From the NCBI GenBank assembly GCA_963978545.1, contig OZ021727.1, forward strand, positions 52,216,487 to 52,280,486: a stretch of 64,000 nt of DNA, read 5' to 3'. The notes below the pieces were generated by a model that searched no databases, was not told where the DNA came from, and saw only the letters and a list, made by a program, of their open reading frames with translations. Position 1 is the stretch's first letter. Every line of letters begins with the position of its first letter. Both the position numbers and the translations under genes were made by a program. Below are positions 37,401 to 50,403 of the stretch, piece after piece. Origin of the DNA: Linyphia triangularis. Its lineage: Eukaryota; Arthropoda; Arachnida; Araneae; Linyphiidae.

Positions 37401-39591
37401 AACTATTTCTTAATATATTATTGATATGATACAGATAAGGTTAAAAGTATAATCAGTGATTTTAAGGTACATTAGTTGTTCTTTCTAACATTGCCTGTAT
37501 GAATTGAAATATATTTTCAAAGGATATAATTTATATCTTCATTCATTTGTGTAGACACTAGTTTTGTTATTATGTGTTTGTTATTTGTACTTTTAAATGC
37601 TATTTTAAATAATAAAGGCACATATATGATTACCCTTGAGAATATTTTATTACAATGTAATACATTTGGATGTTAATGGAATAGCTTTGGTTTCCTTATT
37701 TTGACCGTATTATTATATTTACTGTGATCACATTTAGATCTTTGTTAACTTCAGACACCGAGTCTCCGATGGTACAACTGCTAAGACTGGGAGAAATGTC
37801 TTAATATTGCTGTTTGAGTCTCCAACTCCTTGAATTTCCAATGGGATGAACATAGCTTTATCACATAAAATACACACAAATTTATCAAAAAAAAAATAGT
37901 TAAACTACAAAAAAGACAATTTAAATTGTCTTTTTAAAAATACCACTTTATAAGTGGGGGAGTTTTTTTTTTTTTTTTATTTAGCTTTTTGAGTTTTTCT
38001 TATTTGATTCATAAATATTGAGTAGTCTTCCTTAGAAAAATATTCTCTCTTCTTACAGATATCTATCTAATGATGTTTTGATGCGGCTCTCATACAGATC
38101 TTGTAACAAGTCAATCAATTCAACCAACTTAATAGTAGTTTAAATATAAACAACATTGCAATTCTTTTAAAAGGTCTTAAAAAAAAAAGTAAATTTATAA
38201 TGAAAATAATCGACTTTTGAAAAACACCTTCTTCGATTGTAGTTTTGTATTACTAATTTGTAGGATGTGACATTGATTTTAAGAACTTTTCATTATCTCA
38301 TTTTTCAATTGAAAGTTGTTCTACTATGTTTCAAAGCAGTAAACTATAGCCACATGTAAGATTAATGCATGTTAGTTCGTTGATTTAAGATTATGGAGCT
38401 CGTATGGCACGACAGCCACAACCAACTGTTATACGAGGGTAAAATGCAATACGCGTTTGTGATTGGCTGACTGGATCATTTCGCTCATGAAGTGTATTTA
38501 ATTATTCGATGAAATGAAACAAGTGAGGTTGCCATATATCTAAATTAATTTCTCACGTATGTTTTATCTTATTTGCTTGATATTTCTTGATCGATTGAAA
38601 TGCAAATAAAACCACAGATTACTCCCAAAGAAGTCCGCCTATAATATGCATGTATAAAGGAAACAAACTTATCGATTATACAAATGTATGCACTTTGCTG
38701 TCATACTATAAAATTTTTTTATAAATGTTTCTTACACCTAGAGTTCAAGAGGTGATGGTAATAACAGACCATATTTCAGGAAAAATGCGCTTCAAAATTC
38801 ATCGAAGATTGGAGTATTTTATGTTATAAATACCTTGAAGTTACATGCTAAATTAGAGATTGCTTATAGGATTTTATTAAGCACTGGATAAATACGAAAT
38901 ATTAATTTCATATTCTAAATATTAATACAAATTAGTAATCAAAATAATTGAATGTGAATGATAAAGGGGATGATACGAGGATTCAGAGAAGCTAAAGTCC
39001 AGTGTCATTTCAAAAGTCTATGAAAATTATTAATGGCTTTTAATGACTGCACATATGTTATGTACGTTGTTAGTTGAAAATATTTTAAGTGTATATCTTG
39101 TTTGAAGAAATTTAATAATTATTTCTTTGAATTATATTAGCCCCTATCGATTATATTTAGCATTATATACATATGTAGAAATGGAAATAAGTGTTACAAC
39201 TTTGTTTACTTTATTTCTTACTCCTTTTTTTTTCTTCCATATTATTAAAGAAAAATATAAAAGTAATTAAAAGGCAACACTAAATCAGTATTACATGTGT
39301 AACTAAATTTTAAGAGGTGAATTAGCTTGTAGCAATATGTATCATTATTATAAACAGTCTACAAAGAATAGTCTGCAGTAAATTCACATAATACTAAGAT
39401 TGGTATTGGGAATATTTAAAAGTTCATATTACCGAGCTCGAAAAATTACTTTTCTCATATAGTTATAGAATTTCGTATTAAAATTTTGGTTTTAAAAGGT
39501 GATATTTTCAATAAAATCTTACTTTTTTTTCAAATTTTCAGAAAATTTAAGATACTGTGAAATATGAAGACAATTTTGAAGCACCTTTTGA
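34436..39591. other. Intron 8, first part, AT-rich, no gene
   Basis: Nothing coding was found. A perfect 26-bp palindrome (AAAAAGACAATTT and its complement) lies at 37910-37935. A run of 16 T is near 37964-37979. Confidence 0.7.
37910..37935. repeat. Perfect 26-bp palindrome
   Basis: AAAAAGACAATTT is followed at once by its reverse complement AAATTGTCTTTTT. It is short and AT-rich and may be chance, but the match is exact. Confidence 0.8.
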
Positions 39592-40321
39592 AAACCGTTT
39601 TGGAATTTTTTATTTCATGTTTTTCTATGCTTCTTTGTCTTTCCAATGATGTATTACTTTTGTTTGAACTCAAATTATAAGTATGTTATATTTTGTTTTA
39701 AAAATGACAGCTTTTAATTTAAATTATGTAAGACTTTTACTTTTAACTTTAATTTTCTCTAAATGTGATATTTTAAACTTCAATGTACCTTTTCTAACCA
39801 ACTAGTAAAGATATACTATTAATTTTTTTATTAAATTGTAGTGCATAACCTACAGATTAAACGGAGATTAAAAACTTCCAGTTATTTATTTAATTATTTT
39901 TAGATACCAAATATTTGTAAAAAAAATGTTATTTTTCGAAAAAAGTTGGAAAGTTGATAAAAAATTTAACAAGAAAAATTCTGATGATATTTGTTACAGA
40001 ACTTTAGCCTCAGTTTAATCTGTAGATTATGTACTACAATTTCATAAAAAAATATTGGTATATCTCTACTAGTTAGTTAGAAAAGGTACATTGGAGTTTA
40101 AAATATCACGTTTTAGAGAAAATCAAACTTAAAGGTAGAAGGCTTATATAGTTAACATTGATAATTTGCTTTTTAAAAACAAAATATAACATACATCTAT
40201 TTTGACTAGAAACAAAAGTAGTACATCAATGGAAGGGGAAACTACATAGAGTAACATGAAATAAAAATCTCAAAATCGATTATTTTTTATTTTTTATTTT
40301 TAGGTTACTGAGTTCCCTTAA
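39592..40321. mobile_element. Large imperfect foldback, arms of about 270 bp
   Basis: The left arm (about 39592-39862) and right arm (about 40010-40283) are inverted copies. Shared blocks include TTTATTTCATG, TGTTATATTTTG, AAACTTCAATGTACCTTTTC, ACTAGTA and ACAGATTAAAC. The central spacer is about 145 bp. The right edge ends GAGTTCCC then TTAA, as in the TTAA-flanked MITEs, but no matching left edge was found, so the boundaries are uncertain. Non-coding and clearly old. Confidence 0.7.
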
Positions 40322-40445
40322 GTAATCCTGGAAAAAATTGTATTTCAATTTTTTTTAGATAGTCAATTTATTTTTCAATTTATTAAATATGCAAGAACAA
40401 AATACAGTGAATTGGGAAGCATTTTATCTGAAATCACTGAAACTC

Positions 40446-40490
40446 TAATATGCATTTGGCTTGCGATGATTAATATGCATTTTGCTTGCG
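40446..40490. repeat. Direct repeat pair of 20 bases
   Basis: TAATATGCATTTGGCTTGCG at 40446-40465 and TAATATGCATTTTGCTTGCG at 40471-40490 differ at one base and are five bases apart. Two copies of an ATATGCAT-type element spaced this way could be paired protein-binding sites, but that is speculative. Confidence 0.75.
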
Positions 40491-41077
40491 CTTGTTCCCA
40501 ATGATTTACGAAATCGGAATGTTAAGTAATGCTTTCTCTGAGACTCTCATTTTCATCCCAGCATTTACCATACTCTACGTAATACCTTCAATTTACTTAA
40601 CAAAAGGGTAGAAAATGAAATAAATAAGTAAATCTCTGCTTAATTCTTTCATCTTGAAAGAAACTTCGTACAGTGAAAGAAAATCAGCAATATATAAGCA
40701 GCAGTCTTACGAAATTATCAAGCGAAAACATTTCGTCAACTCCTTGAAAGAATTTGAACCGGAGTTGAAGAACTGATACGGATGCAAATTTTTTTCAGCT
40801 TACCATTAGAATATATTTATATCGTTTCCGAGATTGAAGGCAAAGCGAAGTAATTTAAGTATTTAGTTTTGATACGATATAAATTATTATTCATTAATTG
40901 AAATCAAAGAAAAATATGTGTTATGTGGTTTTTACTGGATAGATAAAAAATGACTGGTATTGAAAGGAAAATTAAATCGAAGATAAACATGAATTTAACA
41001 AATTTCGTTAGAATGAAATGTCGAGAAAGGTATGTAATGTGAAATATGTAAATCTTGTATCTCACCAAGATCTATAC

Positions 41078-41140
41078 ACATAATCCGCTTTATTATTAAA
41101 TATGATACAAATTCATATTTAATAATAAAGTGAATTATGT
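41078..41140. repeat. Inverted repeat, 28-bp arms, 7-nt loop
   Basis: ACATAATCCGCTTTATTATT continuing to AAATATGA pairs with TCATATTTAATAATAAAGTG continuing to AATTATGT. 26 of 28 positions are complementary across the loop TACAAAT; one mismatch is a G-U wobble in RNA. Confidence 0.85.
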
Positions 41141-43085
41141 ATCAGCTAATTACCATTTTATCCTAATAATCACCATTACACTGAATGTAAGTTAGTTTAA
41201 CTCATGTTATTTTAAACAATTAAAGGATATAAATTAGTTAATGAATTTAATAAAAATATGTCCTATTAAATTGCAAATGTTTGTCAAATGTGTTAAATTA
41301 GTAGCCTTGTTACTTTTGAGAACATGTAGAATTAATACGTCAATGAAAACAATGAAATTTTGTATACAGATAACTCTTCAATTTATTTTTTTAACTAACT
41401 CACAATTTGTTGAATGGCTTGAAAGTATTACATGAATTGGTTCTTTATTTTTCATTCCATGTGTAAAGTTTGTAATGTGTTCGTTGTATTTTAAACATTA
41501 ATTTCATGTTATATAACAATAGAGACATAAAATTAAATGGAGACCAAGTACTGGCTTAAGGTTCACAATAAACATTACTAGTTTTTAATCCCTAATTTTA
41601 ATGACAATTGTAAAAAATATCTCATTAGCAATTTATCCATAGGAAATTAATGTTTTAATAAGAAAAAAAAAGAAAAAAAAAGAACATTTATTTTTAAGGT
41701 AATTAATTATAATACATTCGTGTAATGTATTTAATAGTATACATATAGTAATAACAAAGATATCAAAGAAAATAAATTTTATTTTTAATATTTAGTAACT
41801 TGTGCTATATGCCTTTTGTATATAAATTTCCAGTGCAAATAAATACCAAAAATAATAACTAATTGTTTACAATACAATCTTATTCATAACTTTAAAAATA
41901 TTAGTTATTTTATATAAAATCATTTGACATTTTTTCAATTTCTAATCTCTGTTTACATTAGACATAGATAAGAAAACACAGTTTTTCATATTAATTATCA
42001 TAACATAAATGTATAATTTTGTAAAATTTTACTAAGTAAAAAAAATTATCGAGGAAAAAGTTCTGAAAGAATTGGTTAAGAATCAAATATATCTATAATT
42101 TTATTGAAAAAAAATAGTGAATGCATTGATCTAATATTTGGACGCAGTTTTAAAAATTAAAAATGTAAATTAATGAATATGTGAAAAAAATTTGTGAATT
42201 GTTTTGTAAAATATAATTCGAAGTAAAGTTTTATAAACTTCAAATATTTGAATTATTTAAAAGATATTAGTGAAATATAAAAATGGAAAAGCAACTGGCA
42301 AATCAATTATAACAACCTCGTTGGGGTTTTAAACAACGAAATTAGGTTTCACTTTCCATGTTGAATTATTTAAATTATAAGGCTAAAAGATAATCATTTT
42401 TTATGCCAATGTTTTTTTTTAATAATTTTACTATTCAGTTATAAAAATACAGTTCAATACTTTTCTTATGGATGCCAAAATATGATAATACATATTTTTA
42501 CTATACACTAAAAAAAAGTAACTTTGAATGTATTCATTTTAATTGGAATAATTTGAAGTTCACCACGAATGATTTGATAGATATTTATCATAAATATTAA
42601 AAATTTTAAATAAAAAATAAAAAAACAATACAAGAATTGTGTTTCACCTATTATTTTAATTCATTAAATAGATAAATATAATTTCAATGTATTTATAAAA
42701 TACTGTCAAAAGAACAAAAACTGTCTAAAAGAAGTAATAACACTAATAACAAAAAACATTTACAAAACTTCAAAAATTTATTTTTCAAGACATTTAAAAT
42801 AGGACCAAGAACAAAACTCATATAATTTGTTTCATCAATGTTTATGTTAAATAATCAGAAATTAAATCAATTGAACTTGTAATGATTCCAAAAATGCATT
42901 AAAATATTTGATATTCCATCTTATCAATCAAATTTAATCACCTCATTATCGTAATTATTTTCATTTATATCAACCTTGAATCAAACCTTGCATATATTGT
43001 TTAGCTATGTTTTTTGATTATGAGTAATACTAATTAATACTAATCTTCTTTCTTTTTTCATGATGAGAGAACTTTAAATTTATAG

Positions 43086-43233
43086 GTGCCCCCCAGTTTC
43101 AATTTAAATTTAAAGTCATAGGAACACGAAGAGGAGAAAAGGCTATTTTGGAGTGTAGTTCCTATGGAAATAGACCTATGAATTTCATATGGCGAAAACA
43201 AGGAAATGTCATAGAACCAAACAGTGAACCTCG
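43086..43233 (+). CDS. Dscam: Dscam exon: first half of Ig domain 9
   Basis: The exon starts phase 1 and ends phase 2. It reads APQFQFKFKVIGTRRGEKA, then the B-strand Cys (ILECSSYGNRPMN) and the core Trp (FIWRKQGNVIEPNSEP), stopping two bases into an Arg codon. Acceptor TTTATAG; donor GTAAGT at 43234. The A supplied by the next exon completes CGA, confirming the unusual phase 2 junction within Ig9. Confidence 0.94.
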
Positions 43234-43394
43234 GTAAGTGAATATTAAACAAAAAATTTAAGTTAATTTAGTGTGCCTCAATTTAGTTCTAGTTGTAGTA
43301 ACTATCATGACATGTTTTGTTTAATGAATTTAAATGTAAAGCATTAGAAAAGGTACAGGTAGTTATCAAAATAATGGAAACACCCTAGATTTAT

Positions 43395-43990
43395 AAGGAA
43401 TCCTTTCCTAATGTGGCATGGGACCACCTTTTTCATGTATTACACCTTGGATTTGTCTAGGTATCGACTCATAAAAGTGCTAAATATTGTTTAGAGAAAT
43501 TTTTTCCATTCTTATGGAGATATTGTAAAAATTTCGTGTGAGTTGCCGTTGGAGGATATCGATTCCAGAATAAACACTCTAAAATAGATCATAATGGTTA
43601 GATTATATTGAGGTAGGGGGACTGTGCAGGCCAAGGTAGATGTTTCACTCCATCCTCATGTTCATCAAACTATGATTGGACAAGTCCCGCTTATTAATAA
43701 AAACATTATCATCCTGTAAAATTCTATCTAATACAGGAAACAAAGTTTACATCATAGGATGGAAGTGATCAGCTAAAATTTCTGTACACTTCTTCTCAGT
43801 GATCCTTCCTTTCAGGGTTACGATTAGGCCAACAGAAAAACACAACACAGCTGTCATTACCATGACAGATTCACCTCCATACTTGGCATTTATAAGAAGA
43901 CAATCACGATCATAATCTTGTAAAGTAAAGCGAATTACAAAAAACAATTTGGGGAAATTCAAAATTTCAAGTCGACCAAAAGTTGCACTA
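43395..43990 (-). pseudogene. Tc1-like transposase, C-terminal half
   Basis: The minus strand reads KYGGESVMVM, VTLKGRIT and EILADHFHPMM, which match the middle of Tc1-family transposases. LQDDN follows, the position of the second catalytic Asp. After a frameshift come traces of the EHEDG/LPWPAQSP region and ESIPRQIQGVIHEKGGPMPH at the end. Stops and at least two frame changes make it non-functional. Tc1 transposases cut and paste at TA sites in the nucleus. Confidence 0.85.
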
Positions 43991-44389
43991 TGTTTACATA
44001 TTTACCAAAACATTTTTTAGTTCAATTGAAAAATATTTAAGTCTCACGGAATAGACATATTTTTTTTTTGTCAAAAAATATTTTTAACGATAAAAACACT
44101 TACCTTTGGTTGAAGAACTATATTCAACATATTTTGGCCAGTCAACTCAAGACTGTGGCTCTGGAAAAAATGCAGTAACATCAATACTAAAATTTATTAA
44201 AGAATAAAAGAATACCTCATTGATGAGATAACTATTAAAGCTCTTGGTTGTGATGATACTACATCAAATACTCGAGTATCTAATTGATCAATTTCTCATT
44301 AGAAAATGCTTTAAAACACCCAGTATGAACAGTCGTGTGTTTGCTTCATTCAAACTAATTGCGACTTAAGAAGTTTATGGTTACCCTCG

Positions 44390-45045
44390 ATGATCTGATT
44401 TCTTGACCTTCATCTTTTAGTGGTCCAAAAGGAGTATAAAGTTTTTTTTTGCACACAAGCACGTTTTTTCCCAGGAGTTGCGTGTCCAAAATATGTAGAA
44501 TCTAAAGATACATGTTTTTCTTGTTTAGTTATCCTGACACATTCACTACTCTCTATTTCTATACTAATTACTTTATCCTTTCGATCATATAAGTAAAGTA
44601 AAATAAAGTGAAAAATAATTCAAATAATACCTTGATAGTATTTTACCCTTCTACGAAAAACCTTCGATTTATCTATTACCACTGCCTGATTTTTTACCGT
44701 TACAACATTTAAATCCCTCAAAAAATTACTTGTTAATTGAGTGTCTGTTATAATTGAAATGGCTCTACGATCCAATGCTTCAGAAATAGAGAGTAGATTT
44801 TCTGGAAACCCTTGTTTCACTGAAATTATTGAATTTTCTGTATTTTCCCATAGTGAAAGCATTTTACTAACAAATACACTTGCATCACTCAAACTTTGTG
44901 ACTTTGAATCATTTTCAATAGCGTCGTTACCTTTATGTCTCAAACCTAGAGTCTTATTTGGTTGGAGGCTCCTTGGTAGTGTCGGTGAAGTGACTTGACA
45001 TTTGCAAAAGGATACAAAAAGCTCTACAAAGAGGGAACAATTTCA
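44390..45045 (-). pseudogene. Fragment of the unclassified transposon protein family, nested in the Tc1-like element
   Basis: A minus-strand frame runs from a Cys-containing stretch (FCKCQV, near 45000) through LRHKGND to 44620, with DRRAISIITD and DKSKVFRRRVKYY. After a frame change it continues with LYLYDRKDK, KHVSL and YFGHATPG. These match, in order, the N-terminal third of the protein at 60159-61877 (SNRATVAIASS, NKVWRGKSRVYK, LYFDGRYDKT, GHVTP). The C-terminal two thirds are absent. Because it separates the two Tc1 transposase halves, it entered after, or together with rearrangement of, the Tc1 copy. No terminal repeats of its own were found. Confidence 0.65.
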
Positions 45046-45257
45046 TAAAATGATGTAATATGATAAAATGATATTACTGATATTTAAAATTACTGTACTA
45101 TTATACCTAAACTATAAGTAAAATAATTGATATTAACCTAAAGATTGGGTTGTAAATTGATAAATATACATGCTTGGTAAAAAAAAAAAATATGTATTCA
45201 TATAAATCGCGTCAGTAGACCAGTGTCCAAGTGTCACAAATATTTTTGTAGCTTGAT

Positions 45258-45869
45258 ATTTAGGCCTATGCAGGGGAATTTTAACTTTGAGAAATGAGAA
45301 AAAATTTTACTATTTTTCACTGTCCATAATGTACAACAACTTTAAACTTGGCTCTACTTTAGATCTCAATACTTTTCAAGGCCATAATCATTGCATAAAG
45401 AACATGGACCCTTTCTACAGAGATGATTTTGTTGGGATATAACTGTCTTGCACTTGTCAATTGACGAAGTTTTGTGGTTGTGGGCCCACTCTAGAGTACG
45501 TTTGGATTAACATCTACGACAAGAGGCTTGACAATTTCTGCTCTGCCGTAAATGTTATTTTTATGAAGGTGGTTTTTAATTGTAATTAATGACATGGTGA
45601 TTGAGCTCTGCGGTCGTTTTGGCTACAGATGTTTTCTTTTTAAACATTACAATTCGCTTCCAAGGCCGTCGGTATCCTTCACGCAGCTTCTCCTTCCGTC
45701 CACTATTTTACTTTTCCGAGGTTGTTTTGCCGTGCTGTGTGTACGCTGTCATGACTTTAGACACCATACCTATAGAAACGCCTAGAAACTGGGATGTTTC
45801 GATTACATTTGCTCCAATCCGTCGGGCTCCTATAATTTGGCCTCTTTTAAAGTCTGTGGGGTCTGACAT
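45258..45869 (-). pseudogene. Tc1-like transposase, N-terminal half
   Basis: The minus strand starts with an ATG at 45867-45869 and reads MSDPTDFKRGQIIGARRIGA, then TSQFLGVSIGMVSKVMTAY, a helix-turn-helix DNA-binding domain of the Tc1 type. A TAA then follows, and NSGRKEKL and TTAELN traces continue in the same frame. Beyond about 45550 only frameshifted remnants are visible. Confidence 0.85.
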
Positions 45870-46052
45870 TTTACGCTATTGACAAAAATCCAAAGCATAT
45901 ACAAATTTACTACAGCATTTCACTCGTACCACGATATATACTTTTTTTAATAAAAAAACCTAGTAGCTAGGATTATATTTAAATGCATACAAATCGCATT
46001 CTTAAATGTCACTTTTATTTACATGTATTTCCATTATTTTAATAACCATCTG

Positions 46053-46546
46053 TATTCGTCAGGTCGAGATATGTTGACATTAATTATAGTTTTCAATGTA
46101 ACAAATTGCAATTTAAATTTAAAATTTTGAATACATATGTTCAAATAAATTCAAACGGGTTGCTTTTATGTAGAAGCTGAAGTGACAACATTACAATTAG
46201 TAATTCAATAAAAAATAATATAATTATAAGAATTTCTAGTTGAAAAGCAAATTGCTGAAGAAAAAATTAAAATACTTCTTGTAAAAGTAACAGAAAATGT
46301 GACCAATGAAACTTACTCTATGCAAAATGATGGACAGTATTCTTCACAAACAAGATGTCCCAAAGAGCATTACACATTGCATGCAGGGTGTATTTTGGTA
46401 TAAAACGATAGGTATAAGTGTAGATTCTAGAACTGTTCAAAATAAGGTATCATAAAAAGATAGTTTGAAGAGAATAATTTTAAAAGTTAAAATAATTTAG
46501 TTTTTTATAGGGGTATAAGAGAGTTTTATCAATATATATAAATAAA
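46053..46546. other. Intron sequence between Tc1-like element and TA repeat
   Basis: AT-rich with no recognised content. Confidence 0.6.
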
Positions 46547-46936
<390 letters not shown>

Positions 46937-48778
46937 TATTTTAAATATTGGAATTTTAAATTTACTATCGAATATTAACATTATTCAGTTGGTTTGGACT
47001 TTAATTTCTCTAATAACATAGCTCCTTTAACTTCCCATGTTTAATGTGCTGCATTTCGATTAATTTTAAAATTCGAGTTTTTTTGATTTTGAACTTTTAT
47101 GCTTTAACTAAGCGAATACTCTTTTTTTTATTGAGTATGAGTTTAAACAACTATATAAATGCAAAATTTTGTAGTATTTAAAATGATGAATTTATAAAAT
47201 CATAATATCTTTTAATGATTCCCCTATTTCCAGCACTTTGCAATTGAAACTGATTCCCGATACGTAATAAAAAAAAATGAACCGTGTAGTAACTTTTTTG
47301 AAAAACAGAGTATATAAATGCATATTGTTAAATAAATAAGATAATAAATTACTTTTATAATTATGAGTATCGTTGTTTATGATCGCAAAATGGGTTTTCT
47401 CAATAAGTAATTTTATTTGATATTTAGTCTAGATCATATCACAACTCTTTTTTTAACTTTGGATGTTTTAAAAAATTATTAAAAAAAAAAAATTTAGATA
47501 ACAAGCTTGTTTTCTCCTGAAGAGTTTTGAATCCGTATTATTTGATCGATCAAAATCAAAGTCTATATTGTAATATTAAAATTTACTAAGGAATAAACCA
47601 TTTCTGTAAAATATTTATTTATAATGGAATACATTTTGCAATGAAGCAGTTGACAATTTATAAATATATGACACTGCAAAATAAAAATAATTTAAACACT
47701 TTACAATTCATCATTCTATCAAAATCATTTGTAATTTTATGTTAGTAGTTTGTAAAAATCTCATCAAACTTTTTTTTTTATTTTAATAAAGCGATGTTGC
47801 AATTACTCGAAGAAAAAATATTTCTGCTTGAAAAAAGTTGCATCGTAGTCTTTAATATAATGGAATGTTTATAAAATGAGTCAAGAAGTTGAGTGTTAAA
47901 TATTGATAAATGACTTCACAATATTCTTAGTATACAATCTATGTTATTAATTAAACTCTTTGAAAATATTTCACCATAAAATGAAAAGACTCAAACAAAT
48001 TACGCGAATTTATCTTTTCTTTGGAAGAAACAAAAGATTTTTTATCATAAGCAGGATATTTGTGCTTGACTGACAATCTAAAGAATTCAATTTGGTGTTT
48101 AAATTTCGCTCATTTTTCTTTCTTTGTTGAATAATTCAAAAGCTATCACTCGTGTTAATCAATGTTTACAGAAGCATACCAGTTGAGACTTTGACGTTTT
48201 CTTTCATAAGCGACATTTTAACCCCTGCATAGAAGATTAAAATTAATCGAAAAACTTTAAGCGTGAATTGAAGTATAAAAAGATATTTCGTAATTTTAGT
48301 TTTTCTTGTTTTTCTTTTTATCTGGTATAACTTAGAATGAGATAAGAAAAAAAATAATACATCTTAAGAACACATGAAGTGGTTTCATATAAGTGTTCCT
48401 AATTTATGCTTAGATAAAAATAATGTTTTTTCTTAGGTTGATAAAAAAATTAGTCATTCTGCCTTAAATGTTTTATTGTCCAAATTATTTAAACCCTTTT
48501 CAACAGTTTATAATATTTAATATGTTGGTGATGACATATTCAAAATAAAATTGCATATTTAAAACTTTTGATATACGATTCAATTATTTCTTCAAATACA
48601 ATATACTTGCGTTGAATAATTATTTTAATTGGTGAGGAATTAGGATATTCATTTAGGGATAGTTATGACCTTGCTGTAATTAAGTCTTACTGCCTGTAGT
48701 AGGTCGACTACTTTCACATATGTGTTTGGTAAACTTGAGTTTTGTCTTGATTACTTTTGGCTAGACACACCTGACTAT
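46937..48778. other. Intron sequence without recognised content
   Basis: AT-rich; no open frame or repeat structure worth naming. It ends with CTGACTAT (48771-48778), the left target-site copy of the element that follows. Confidence 0.65.
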
Positions 48779-48839
48779 TAGGGTGGGCCGAAAATGGATA
48801 ACATTTTTTTTTTCTTGAAATCGTTTTGGGAATAGTGCT

Positions 48840-50100
48840 GAAAAGTTGCCTAATGGGTCAATTAGAACACACATAAAATTTCGTCAATTTTGCTCCACAT
48901 CTAGCCGCGCCCCTCTGGCCCTGAAAATGTAAAAAGTGACAAAAAATGCCCTTTTAAGCCATTTTTTGGAAAATTTTGGAATTTAAAAAAAAAAGAAACG
49001 ACTAGTTGCCTAATGTATCATTTGGAACACACACAAAATTTCGCCTATTTTGCTCAACATTTAGCCGCGCCCCTCTTGCTTTGAACAAAAATGTGCCTAA
49101 ATGACGCAAAATCGCAACATATTCGACGTTAGGGGAGATAAAAAAATGTTTTTTTTAAATAAGTCTTGGAATAGCGTGAAAAAGTTACCTAATGGGTCAA
49201 TTAAATGGCACACAAAATTTCGTCAATTTTGTTCAATTTCTAGCAGCGCCCCTCTGACATTGAAAATGTCCAAAAACACACAAAAAATTTACTTTTAAGC
49301 CATTTTTTTAAAGTTTTTAGAAATTATTTTTAAAAAATGGCATTGGTATAGCATGGAATAGTTCCCTAATGTGTCAGTTAGAACACACACACAATTTCGT
49401 CCATTTTTCTCAATATTTAGCTGCACCCCTCTTGCTTTGAACAAAAATGTACCTAAATGTCGTAAAATTGTAACAGAATCGACGTTAGGGGAAATAAAAA
49501 AAAAAGAATTTCGAAATCGGTCTTGGAACAGCTTGAAAAAGTTACCTAATGGGTCAGTTAAAACGCACTAACTATTTCGTTAATTTTTTCAATTTCTAGC
49601 CGTGCCCCTCTGGCATTGAACATGTCCAAAAACACACAAAAAATGCACTTTTAAGCCATTTTTTTAAAATTTTGGGAAGTAATTTTTAAAAAAGGGCATT
49701 GATATAGCAGAGAATAGTTACCTAATGTGTCAGTTAGAACACACACAGAATTTGATCTGTTTTGCTCAATATTTAGCCACGCCCCTCTTGCTATAAGCAA
49801 AAAGGTCTCTAAATGTCACAAAATTGTAAGATTGGGCGTTAGGGCTGACCAATTTTTTTTTTTTTTTTAAATTGGTCTTGACATAGCATGGAAAAGTTGC
49901 CTAATGGGTCGGTTAAAACGTACACAAAATTTCGTCAATTTTGTTGAATATCTAGCCACGTACCTCTGCTATCAAAAATGTCCATAACGTACAAAAAATG
50001 CACTTTTAAGCTAATTTTTGAGCGATTACTTAAATTTTTTTATAAACCAGCATTTGCATAACACGGAATGGTTACATAATGAGTCAGTTAGAATATACAA
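48840..50100 (+). repeat. Left-arm array of about 175-bp units
   Basis: The phrase CCTAATG-x-GTCA recurs near 48849, 49009, 49188, 49365, 49545, 49722, 49897 and 50072, a spacing of 160-181 bases. Units seem to alternate between two versions. One carries CCCCTCTGGC plus a long GCACTTTTAAGCCATTTTT block; the other carries CCCCTCTTGCTTTGAAC plus a CGACGTTAGGGG block. Confidence 0.85.
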
Positions 50101-50403
50101 AAAGTTTCATTAATTTTGATTAGAATCTAGGGGCCCTTTGAGTAAAAGTTTAAAAATTAGGATGACAAGAAGCGTACTTTGAATGGGTCACATAGAAACC
50201 TCATAAAAGTGACGTCAATGTTGCTCAATATCTAGCTACTCCTTTTATTTCAAAAATCACAAAAATAAATAATTAGCATATTAAAAATCAGAAGTATATT
50301 TACTAGTATAATACTTATTTATATTTAGAAATCGAGAAATTCAAATATTATAAAGTAAAAAAGAGTAGGCATAAAATTCTTATAAAATGTAGGTTTCAGA
50401 ATA

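Larger units (their letters stand above)
40322..43085. other. Intron 8, last part, AT-rich, no gene
   Basis: Holds a 20-base direct repeat pair (40446-40490) and a strong hairpin (41078-41140). An open frame at 41241-41435 resembles nothing known. Confidence 0.65.
43356..46052 (-). mobile_element. Tc1-like DNA transposon, broken and interrupted
   Basis: The ends are inverted: the left starts CAGGTAGTTATCAAAATAAT and the right ends ATTATTTTAATAACCATCTG. Each is bordered by TA (43354-43355 and 46053-46054), the Tc1/mariner target duplication. Total length is 2.7 kb, but about 1.2 kb in the middle (roughly 44000-45250) belongs to another element, leaving about 1.4 kb, a normal Tc1 size. The minus strand holds the two halves of a Tc1 transposase with stops and frameshifts. 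Confidence 0.9.

Noticed and set aside
48840..50100. CRISPR-like array
   Set aside because: The units are about 175 bp with no short-repeat and unique-spacer pattern, they appear inverted on the other side, and the genome is eukaryotic.
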